NCBI GenBank assembly: GCA_949502235.1
Contig: CATBDC010000044.1
Location: 1 to 32,533 of the forward strand
Direction of reading: 5' to 3'
DNA: 32,533 nucleotides
Origin: an uncultured Lachnospiraceae bacterium
GTDB taxonomy: Bacteria; Bacillota; Clostridia; Lachnospirales; Lachnospiraceae
Made by a program: the position numbers and the translations under genes
Notes under the pieces: model-generated
What the model saw: the letters and a program-made list of their open reading frames with translations, nothing else
Told to the model about the DNA's origin: nothing
The model's database searches: none
In this document: positions 16,351 to 22,395 of the stretch, in pieces
Layout of the letters: each line of letters opens with the position of its first letter
Numbering within the stretch: position 1 is the first letter of the stretch

Positions 16351-17598
16351 ATGGATAATTGTGTAGTAAGACAGGCAATTAAGGATCAGCGCACAGATAC
16401 AATTGTCGGATATGAGCTTATGATACAGGAGGATAAGGAGAGCTTATATAACCCGAGCTCAGACAGTGTAGCGGCAAATGCCATGGTGTCATTCCTGTCA
16501 GAGAATTCGGCGTGTATTTTCAATGAGAATAAGACGTTTATGACATTTACTCCAAGTCTTTTGTTCAGGAATACGCCTAAGATATTTGACAGTGAAAAAA
16601 TTGTAATTCAGATAGAGGATAATATTGTGGTTCATTCCCTTGCCACGATTATTATCGGAAAGTACAGGGAAGAGGGATATCACTTTGCAATCAATGATTT
16701 TCAGTTTACGCCGAAATATTTCAGCATGCTTGAATATGTTGATTATATCAAGATGGATATCTCCTATGAGATGAACGATGAGCGTAAGCGTTCCATTGCT
16801 AATGTGGTAGAGATGGCGCATGGATTCCAGAAGGAATTTATTGCCACGGGGGTTAATACAAAGGAAGCTTATGAGCTGGCAAAGGAGCTTGAGGTTGACT
16901 ATGTGGAGGGCAACTATATTGCGACTGCCACTGCTACGAAGGCAAGTAAGATGGATTTCATGCAGGGAAATCTCTATCAGCTTATCGTAGAGATAACACG
17001 GGATGAGCCTGATGTGGAGATGTTAGAGCAGATTGTAAGTAGGGACGCCTCCCTGACCTATGCGTTGCTTAAGATGGCAAACTCCGCATATTTTGCAGTA
17101 CATCATGAGACCATTTCTGTGAGGCAGGCGCTGGTCCGCGTTGGGATCAGCCAGCTTAAGCAGTGGATTTATCTGTTAAGCTTTGAGGATAACACCTCTA
17201 ATTCCTCAGAAGAGCTTTTGAAGACATCATTTATGCGGGCAAATTTCGCATCGGTGCTTGTGAAAAAGATGAAGAAATTTGAGATTAATACTTCAGACGC
17301 GTATCTTCTCGGAATGTTTTCCACATTAGAATATATGGTTGACGCTACCATGGAGGAGATTCTCCAGGAGATTCCGATTATCGATGAAGTAAAGGCCGCT
17401 TTGATATCGAAGGAAGGAAAAGCAGGAGCATTGTATGAGCTGATTTTGTGCTATGAAAGAGCAGAGTGGGGCAGAATTAAGGAGCTGTCTGACCAGCTGG
17501 GACTTAAGACAAATGAGATGGCTCAAATCTATATGGAATGTGTAGAAGAAGTAAATGATATATGGAACAATGTGATAGGAAATGCAGAGAATTCGTAG
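16351..17598 (+). CDS. Degenerate EAL plus HDOD domain signalling protein
   Basis: 415-residue protein of the YuxH type: an EAL-like domain (about 1-200) followed by an HDOD domain (about 205-400). EAL domains break down cyclic-di-GMP. This one has ELM at residues 22-24 where the active motif would read EAL, and YIKMDIS in the later metal-site region, and it lacks most catalytic acids, so it is probably inactive and may act by binding. The HDOD half has VEMLEQIVSRDASLTYALLKMANSA and RQALVRVGISQLKQW. The ATG is one base after the cheV stop, so it is co-transcribed with chemotaxis genes. A role in motility signalling is inference. Confidence 0.82.
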   Translation: MDNCVVRQAIKDQRTDTIVGYELMIQEDKESLYNPSSDSVAANAMVSFLSENSACIFNENKTFMTFTPSLLFRNTPKIFDSEKIVIQIEDNIVVHSLATIIIGKYREEGYHFAINDFQFTPKYFSMLEYVDYIKMDISYEMNDERKRSIANVVEMAHGFQKEFIATGVNTKEAYELAKELEVDYVEGNYIATATATKASKMDFMQGNLYQLIVEITRDEPDVEMLEQIVSRDASLTYALLKMANSAYFAVHHETISVRQALVRVGISQLKQWIYLLSFEDNTSNSSEELLKTSFMRANFASVLVKKMKKFEINTSDAYLLGMFSTLEYMVDATMEEILQEIPIIDEVKAALISKEGKAGALYELILCYERAEWGRIKELSDQLGLKTNEMAQIYMECVEEVNDIWNNVIGNAENS

Positions 17599-17629
17599 TG
17601 CTGCTGTGAATAGAATAAGCAGCAGCACT
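17597..17629 (+). other. Hairpin at the end of the EAL-HDOD gene
   Basis: Ten-pair perfect stem, 17597-17606 with 17620-17629, with a 13-base loop, overlapping the TAG stop at 17596-17598. No T-run follows. It may be a partial terminator or an RNA stability hairpin before the next gene. Confidence 0.4.
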
Positions 17630-17655
17630 GTATCAGGAAACCAGGGGGTACTAAT

Positions 17656-18297
17656 ATGCTGGGCGGAATTTCGGGAATAAGTCCTTATACAAATAGTTAT
17701 CGGTATCATATGCCGTCCCTTTCCCGTATGGATCAGGCACAGGCGGTACGTAAGGCCGGCATGGTTATGGCAGCCGGGGGACGTACATCGAGTCCCGGCA
17801 CGCCTGTGGAGCCGGTAGATCCGGTTCCGGTTGTAAGTGCACAGGCCGGCAGAGGGATCAGCTACGCTATTCCATTTTTAAGGAAAGGGATGGATCCGGC
17901 AGAGCTTGCTGTCAGGATGCGCATCAGATATGATGAGGGCGTCCGTAAGACACCGGATAAGGGAGAATGTCAGACCTGTAAGGAAAGGAAATATCAGGAT
18001 GGCTCGGATGACGCAGGAGTTTCTTATAAGACTCCGACCCACATTTCACCGGAGCAGGCTGCGTCCGCGGTGCGGGGACATGAGATGGAGCATGTGGTAA
18101 GAGAGCAGGCGAAGGCCAAAAACAGCGACCGGGAGGTGGTCAGCCAGTCTGTGACGCTTCATAACGAGATATGTCCCGAGTGCGGCAGAGTCTTTGTATC
18201 GGGAGGAGTGACCAGGACAGTTACTGCAGAAAGCCAGAATATAGGTACAGATATAGATACAGATACAAATACAAAAGATTTTAAGAAAGCAATATAA
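17656..18297 (+). CDS. SprA-like putative zinc metallopeptidase
   Basis: 213-residue protein with the core of the SprA-related family. A CxxC pair (C105, C108) is followed by KERKYQDGSDDAGVSYKTPTH-type sequence, then an HExxH zinc-peptidase motif, H142-E143-xx-H146 (RGHEMEHVVREQAKA). A second CxxC pair (C173, C176; CPECG) is near the end. The first 65 residues are low-complexity with Pro/Val repeats. The end encodes a short DTDTNT repeat from a GATACA-type DNA repeat. No signal peptide is seen, so it is cytoplasmic unless exported by the flagellar system. CAGGGGG lies before the ATG. Substrate and role in motility are unknown. Family confidence is moderate to good. Confidence 0.7.
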   Translation: MLGGISGISPYTNSYRYHMPSLSRMDQAQAVRKAGMVMAAGGRTSSPGTPVEPVDPVPVVSAQAGRGISYAIPFLRKGMDPAELAVRMRIRYDEGVRKTPDKGECQTCKERKYQDGSDDAGVSYKTPTHISPEQAASAVRGHEMEHVVREQAKAKNSDREVVSQSVTLHNEICPECGRVFVSGGVTRTVTAESQNIGTDIDTDTNTKDFKKAI

Positions 18298-18326
18298 AAA
18301 CTACGAAAAGAGAGGGGATATAATTC

Positions 18327-19973
18327 ATGAGGAAAAGTATTAAGACAATGGTAGGAATACGTGTAATTGCGGCGCTTGCATCTGTACTTATTTACAGTGT
18401 CCTGATTTCCGTTAATATTTTTGCCATTAAGGATACACAGCAGAAAAGTATTCAGGCTAATCAGTTGCTAAAGACAATTCAAAATGCAGAGATTGCTCAT
18501 TACAAATGGTCCAGCGGCTTAAGTAATGCCCTGTATGCGGGCGCGGAGTTTACCGGAAGCATGGATCCTACCGGCTGCATACTTGGACAGTGGGTATACG
18601 GCGAAGCCGAGACGGAAGATAAGGATATCCTTGCCCTTAGGGAACAGATAGAGCCGCTTCATAAGGAACTGCATGAATCTGCGAGCAAGGTTCTTGACAT
18701 GATGAAGACAGATCAGGAAGGCGCACAGGAATACTACCAGAAAACTATTCAGTCGAATTTAACAACTCTGGTAGGGCTTCTGGATGAGGTTGTTGCTGAC
18801 GTGACTGAGCAGAGCGAGGTCTGTGCCGCAGATATGAAGAGCACGATTCATGTAATGCAGGTTATTTCAGGAGTATGCTTTGTTCTCGCACTTGCCTGCC
18901 TTATCAGCCTGGTACAGTATGTCCTTGCACATATTGTGAAACCGATCATAAATATTACAAATAAGGCGAGGCCGCTTCAGGATGGACAGCTCGAGCTTGA
19001 TCTGGAATACAGCTCGAAAAATGAGATCGGGGATCTTGCGGAAACAGTTGAGCAGTCCATGCATCTGATACACAAATATGTGGAAGATATTAACCGGATT
19101 ATGGGCCTTCTTTCAGACGGCAATTTCAAGGTAAGGACCTCAGAGCCGTTTATCGGGGACTTTAAATCCATTGAAGATTCTATTGACAGTTTTACAAGCA
19201 GGATTTCATCAGCATTTAATAACATTAATCAGGCGGAGCGCCAGGTTTCAGGGAATGCTGAACAGCTTTCAAGCAGCGCCCAGTCACTGGCTCAGGGAGC
19301 TACCGAACAGGCAAGCGCGGTAGAAGAACTGTATGCTACTTTGGATGAGCTTTCCAAGAATGCGGAGAGAAATGTAAAGGATGCGGCAGACGCACAGGAA
19401 AATGCACGTCTCACCGGCGAGCAGGTAACCGTAAGCAGCGAGCAGATGCAGCAGATGGTTGCCGCTATGGCAGATATTACCGAGGCATCCCAGAAGATCG
19501 GAAAGATTATCGCAACCATTGAAGATATTGCGTTCCAGACGAATATTCTTGCTCTTAACGCAGCTGTAGAAGCAGCCAGAGCAGGTACGGCAGGAAAAGG
19601 CTTTGCAGTCGTATCCAGTGAGGTAAGAACACTGGCCTCCCGCTCTGATCAGGCGGCAAAGGCAACGAAGGAGCTTATTGAGAATTCGGTGCAGGCGGCA
19701 GAAAGAGGAAGCAGGATTGTAGGAGAGGTATCGGAAACACTTACTAAGACATTAGACCTTGTGGTACGTTCTAATAGCACAATCGGAACCATTGCAGAGG
19801 CAATACGTGGAGAGGCAGCTTCCATTTCACAGGTTACAGAAGGAATCAGCCAGATTTCAGAGGTCGTACAGACCAACTCCGCAAGTAGCCAGGAATCCGC
19901 GGCAGTGAGCACAGAACTCTTTGATCAGGTACGGCTCTTAAGAGAGCAGACAGAGAAGTTTAAATTGAAATAA
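18327..19973 (+). CDS. Chemoreceptor (MCP) with extracytoplasmic CZB-type zinc domain
   Basis: Transmembrane chemoreceptor of 548 residues. TM1 is about 13-33 and TM2 about 176-200. Between them lies a sensor of about 140 residues with the CZB zinc pattern: H58-xx-W61, C84 in GCILGQW, and H112 and H116. A HAMP-like linker is about 200-260. The signalling domain (about 300-548) has the hairpin tip [20 protein letters not shown] (about 401-420). CZB domains bind zinc and are known from cytoplasmic chemoreceptors. Here the pattern lies between two membrane helices, so outside the cell. AGAGGGG lies before the ATG. It is the last gene before the large non-coding block, with no standard terminator other than element A. 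Confidence 0.88.
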   Translation: MRKSIKTMVGIRVIAALASVLIYSVLISVNIFAIKDTQQKSIQANQLLKTIQNAEIAHYKWSSGLSNALYAGAEFTGSMDPTGCILGQWVYGEAETEDKDILALREQIEPLHKELHESASKVLDMMKTDQEGAQEYYQKTIQSNLTTLVGLLDEVVADVTEQSEVCAADMKSTIHVMQVISGVCFVLALACLISLVQYVLAHIVKPIINITNKARPLQDGQLELDLEYSSKNEIGDLAETVEQSMHLIHKYVEDINRIMGLLSDGNFKVRTSEPFIGDFKSIEDSIDSFTSRISSAFNNINQAERQVSGNAEQLSSSAQSLAQGATEQASAVEELYATLDELSKNAERNVKDAADAQENARLTGEQVTVSSEQMQQMVAAMADITEASQKIGKIIATIEDIAFQTNILALNAAVEAARAGTAGKGFAVVSSEVRTLASRSDQAAKATKELIENSVQAAERGSRIVGEVSETLTKTLDLVVRSNSTIGTIAEAIRGEAASISQVTEGISQISEVVQTNSASSQESAAVSTELFDQVRLLREQTEKFKLK

Positions 19974-19982
19974 ATTAATCTA

Positions 19983-20223
19983 CCTGTATGGTTGGAAATG
20001 GTTTTCAAGGGACGGAAGTTCGAAGATGCCATTCCTAACGCGAACGGGGCAGCACTTCGGTGAACTAACCGCTAACGAAGGCTAAGGAGTTCAGGAAAGC
20101 CTTCACTCCTAAGTCTTCATAAGCGATGGATTTCACCTTCGTTAAGAGCACCCCTTATGTCCGCTTATAGGAATGGCATCTTCGAACTTCCTGTGCGTTG
20201 GAAACGTATTTTCACTATACAGG
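19983..20223 (+). repeat. Structured element, copy A (possible ncRNA or MITE)
   Basis: About 241 bases bounded by CCTGTAT (19983-19989) and its complement ATACAGG (20217-20223). The core stem is 24 perfect pairs, 20014-20037 with 20168-20191. Inside are a GGGG/CCCC pairing (20046-20049 with 20151-20154), a six-pair helix (20059-20064 with 20132-20137) and a 14-pair apical helix with one mismatch and one G-T pair (20077-20090 with 20105-20118). It begins nine bases after the chemoreceptor stop codon, in the same sense as that gene. Copy B lies inverted at 20293-20531. There is no open reading frame. It could be a 3'-UTR RNA, a non-autonomous mobile element, or both. Confidence 0.75.
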
Positions 20224-20229
20224 CAGACT

Positions 20230-20295
20230 AGTCAGTTGTTAATTCACTGCAGCGTCTCCCAAGTCTACGAGGGGATGAACCGCCTGGAACTGACT
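20230..20295 (+). other. Spacer hairpin between the two structured elements
   Basis: The roughly 70 bases between copies A and B contain an eight-pair stem, AGTCAGTT (20230-20237) with AACTGACT (20288-20295). A GTTAATTCACTG stretch weakly resembles a stretch of the element core. It may be a decayed third copy; this is uncertain. Confidence 0.35.
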
Positions 20296-20531
20296 GTGTA
20301 CTAAAAGGCTTTCCAAGACACAGGCAGATTTAAGATACCCTTCCTATAAGCAGACAATGGAAGGGCGTTTTTAACGGAAGTGAAATCCACCGCTTATGAA
20401 GACTTAGGAGTGAAGGTTCTCCTGAACTCCTTAGCCTTCGTTAGTGGTTAGTTCACTGGAGTGCTGCCCTATCTGTGTTAGGAAGGGTATCTTAAATCTG
20501 CCGTCCTGGATTCCTTTTTTTATTACACAGG
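20293..20531 (-). repeat. Structured element, copy B (possible ncRNA or MITE)
   Basis: Minus-strand copy of the element at 19983-20223. The 24-pair perfect stem is 20323-20346 with 20479-20502, enclosing a 132-base core that is roughly 83% identical to copy A by hand alignment. Its outer arms CTGTGTA (20294-20300) and TACACAG (20524-20530) are complementary. In the 24-pair stem it differs from copy A at six positions, and each change is matched on the opposite arm. Read on the minus strand it starts eleven bases after the stop codon of the ComFB-domain gene, the same arrangement as copy A after the chemoreceptor gene. A T-run at 20514-20520 lies beside its outer arm. Confidence 0.75.
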
Positions 20532-20542
20532 CCGGCCATACT

Positions 20543-21313
20543 TTAATGGCGGGGATTTTCTTTGACGATCATACATGCTTTTGTTGCTTCTACGGTAACG
20601 TCTGAAATTAATCTATTTGTATAGTAGCTAAGAAGCGGATCTACGGCTGCGGGTGTTGTAACAAGATATTTTGGAAGCAGACCGTTTAAGGTCAGCGCTA
20701 TTGTATCGTTTACACAGCGGTCGCAGGTACACACATCAAACTGGCGCATAAAATAGATGATTTTATCTTCCACAATACGCTCCATGACATTCCATCTGAC
20801 GAACTCCGGTTCCGGTTCTGTGGCAGCTGTCTGGGAGGACAGAGTGGCTTCCGGTGTCCGGGCAGGTTCTGCCTGGGATTCTGCCGGGGCTTCGGTTTCC
20901 GGTGCGGCAGGCCCATCGGAAGAGGACGCTGCATCTAATACAGGTTCTGCCTGTGAAACTGGTTCTGGTTCAGGCTCTGGTTCTTCTATGGTAGGCGGTA
21001 AGTCCGGATCTATCATTATTACGGGGCCCGGATCAGGCTCCGCAGGAAGATGCTCTTCTAATTCCCGGGAGAGCTTCTGCTGTATCAGGTCTGAAATGGG
21101 ATCCTCCTCGGTTGTATCGATAACAGATATATTTTGTGGAGAAGAGGAGACAGGAGCCGGTGCAGAAGCTTCGGCACGGGCAGGGGCTGCACCAGCCTTG
21201 TCCGTGCTCTCTTCGGATGTTGTCTCTTCTGTGTTTTCTGTATTGTCCTTTGAAGCCTCATGTCCTGCAATGAGATTAAGGACATGGGCAGTCTTATTGC
21301 TTTTTCTTGCCAT
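20543..21313 (-). CDS. ComFB-domain protein with long acidic linker
   Basis: 256-residue protein. The C-terminal region (about 172-250) has the ComFB pattern WNVMERIVEDKIIYFMRQ followed by a Cys cluster C195-x-C197-xx-C200 (CTCDRC) and NDTIALTLNGLLPKYLV. ComFB domains are known from Bacillus competence operons, and ComFB proteins have been reported as cyclic-di-nucleotide receptors in cyanobacteria. The N-terminus has a short basic motif (MARKSNKTAHVLNLIAG), then about 145 residues rich in Glu, Pro and Ala, probably disordered. Its GGAGG ribosome site overlaps the end of parA (TAG stop at 21325-21327), so the two are translated together. It occupies the place where parB would follow parA, but I see no ParB domain. 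Confidence 0.75.
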   Translation of the reverse strand: MARKSNKTAHVLNLIAGHEASKDNTENTEETTSEESTDKAGAAPARAEASAPAPVSSSPQNISVIDTTEEDPISDLIQQKLSRELEEHLPAEPDPGPVIMIDPDLPPTIEEPEPEPEPVSQAEPVLDAASSSDGPAAPETEAPAESQAEPARTPEATLSSQTAATEPEPEFVRWNVMERIVEDKIIYFMRQFDVCTCDRCVNDTIALTLNGLLPKYLVTTPAAVDPLLSYYTNRLISDVTVEATKACMIVKENPRH

Positions 21314-21324
21314 GTATATACCTC

Positions 21325-22101
21325 CTATGATACCTTATCTGAAGTCAGTTTTATTACTTCGCCGATAAACGCCTTATAGTCTTCCGATGGCTTGGCAGAA
21401 GGGGAATGATCAAAAATACTAAGACCATGGGCAGGAGCCTCTGCCACAGAAACGCTGGTGCGGATTTGTGTATTAAATACGCGGGTTCCTGTCTGGGCGG
21501 CAACATTTTCTGCCATCTCCTTTACCTCACGTGCAAGAAGAGTACGCTTATTAAACTTTGTCAGTACAATTCCTAATACGTTCAGGTCGGGATTTACGCC
21601 CCCGCGGACAGATGTGATAGTCTCCATCAGCTGGGTTACCCCAAGAAGGCTCAAAATCTCCGGCGCCATGGGAATGATCAGATGGTTTGCCGCCGCATAT
21701 GCATTTACAGTAAGAATATTAAGGGCAGGCGGAGTATCTATAATAATATAATCATAATTTGCAGTAACTGGAGCCAGCGCCTTTTTCAGCAAAAGCTGTC
21801 TGTCAGAGGAAGTAAATTCAATTTCTGCGCTACTCAACAGAATATTGGAAGTGATAACATCACAGTAGTCTGTCATCTGGATAGCATCCTGTATAGGAAC
21901 ATGACCGGTAAAAACATCGTGAATCGTGCGGCCGTCCTCAATATCAAGCCCGAGGCTGAAGCCAAGGCTTCCCTGGGGATCAAGATCGATTGCCAGTACC
22001 TTTTTATCATAAAAAGAGGCCAGGCCGGAAGAGAGGGCACTGGATGTTGTGGTCTTGCCGACACCGCCTTTTTGGTTGGTAAGTGCAATTATTGTTGCCA
22101 A
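21325..22101 (-). CDS. ParA/Soj-type ATPase
   Basis: Deviant Walker-A ATPase of the ParA family, 258 residues. The N-terminus reads IIALTNQKGGVGKTTTSSAL with the deviant P-loop KGGVGKT, followed by AIDLDPQGSLGFSLG (Walker A') and YIIIDTPPALNILT (Walker B). Such proteins position chromosomes, plasmids, chemoreceptor arrays or flagella. Start TTG 22101 is chosen: GGAGG lies seven bases upstream and the protein then begins MATIIALTNQKGG as in the family. A GTG at 22119 would put the ribosome site inside the gene. There is no ParB beside it; the partner appears to be the ComFB-domain protein. It is more Soj-like than FlhG/MinD-like because of the KGGVGKTTT and DLDPQG motifs and the absence of a membrane-targeting tail. 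Confidence 0.88.
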   Translation of the reverse strand: MATIIALTNQKGGVGKTTTSSALSSGLASFYDKKVLAIDLDPQGSLGFSLGLDIEDGRTIHDVFTGHVPIQDAIQMTDYCDVITSNILLSSAEIEFTSSDRQLLLKKALAPVTANYDYIIIDTPPALNILTVNAYAAANHLIIPMAPEILSLLGVTQLMETITSVRGGVNPDLNVLGIVLTKFNKRTLLAREVKEMAENVAAQTGTRVFNTQIRTSVSVAEAPAHGLSIFDHSPSAKPSEDYKAFIGEVIKLTSDKVS

Positions 22102-22140
22102 AATAATTCCTCCATTCACAATTAAAACTAAATTTAACTA

Positions 22141-22168
22141 TTATTTAAAGTATACTATATGCCGATAA
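22141..22168 (+). promoter_or_regulatory. SigD-type promoter upstream of fliD
   Basis: GCCGATAA at 22161-22168 is a full match to the SigD/FliA -10 consensus. The -35 region at the usual distance reads TTATT (22141-22145), not the consensus TAAA. The same TTATT at the same distance occurs at the second perfect box (30447), which supports both. The 5' leader to fliD would be about 220 bases and contains a repeat element. Confidence 0.65.
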
Positions 22169-22169
22169 A

Positions 22170-22198
22170 TAAGTACAGGATATTTTTTAATTTGTCAA
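22170..22198 (-). promoter_or_regulatory. Weak candidate promoter for parA-comFB
   Basis: On the minus strand a perfect TTGACA (22193-22198) is followed after 17 bases by TACTTA (22170-22175), a poor -10. It would overlap the divergent SigD promoter of fliD. Low confidence because of the -10. Confidence 0.25.
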
Positions 22199-22215
22199 AA
22201 TGTGGCGGATTTTGT

Positions 22216-22349
22216 GGCTGCTGTTCGCACAGGGCTTTGCATTTACTGCAAAGTCCGTAAGAAAGTGATTCAGGAGTGAGCAAATCTCATTCGCGAAGCG
22301 AATATTAAACGGATTTGCCAAGGCTACTGTGAACGGAGTGAACAGTAAC
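22216..22349 (+). repeat. MITE-like repeat R1 in the fliD leader
   Basis: 134-base element with three strong internal hairpins: 22232-22241 with 22247-22256; ATTCGC/GCGAAT at 22289-22303; and GCAAATC with GATTTGC (about 22280-22318). It ends in GTGAACAGTAAC (22338-22349). It is about 90% identical, inverted, to 31944-32076. No transposase is present, so a non-autonomous mobile or REP-like element is likely. It lies between the SigD -10 box and the fliD ribosome site, so it would form the 5' leader RNA. Confidence 0.8.
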
Positions 22350-22395
22350 CTTGTTCTGCCATACAAAAATAACAAATAGAAAGGAAGAGATTATT

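Noticed and set aside
20014-20191. Integron attC site or ordinary rho-independent terminator as explanation for element A
   Set aside because: The attC core motifs and an integrase are not present, and there is no T-run after this stem. A 130-base conserved core is too large for a simple terminator.
20192-20322. Invertible switch between the two inverted structured elements
   Set aside because: The segment between them has no gene or promoter, and the stems differ between copies. A flagellar phase switch here is not supported.
20757-21368. 203-codon plus-strand frame rich in Ser/Gly opposite the ComFB gene
   Set aside because: Shadow of the Glu/Pro/Ala-coding linker on the minus strand; no ribosome site and low-complexity composition.
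22218-22240. CGCACAGGGC resembles a piece of the cyclic-di-GMP-I riboswitch
   Set aside because: The rest of the aptamer (GGAAA, the tetraloop receptor) is missing, and the other repeat copy reads CACACAGGAC. It is part of the repeat.
22187-22375. Minus-strand frame whose translation resembles the plus-strand frame at 31861-32094
   Set aside because: Both lie on inverted copies of the same hairpin-rich repeat. The similarity is of DNA, and neither has a convincing ribosome site.
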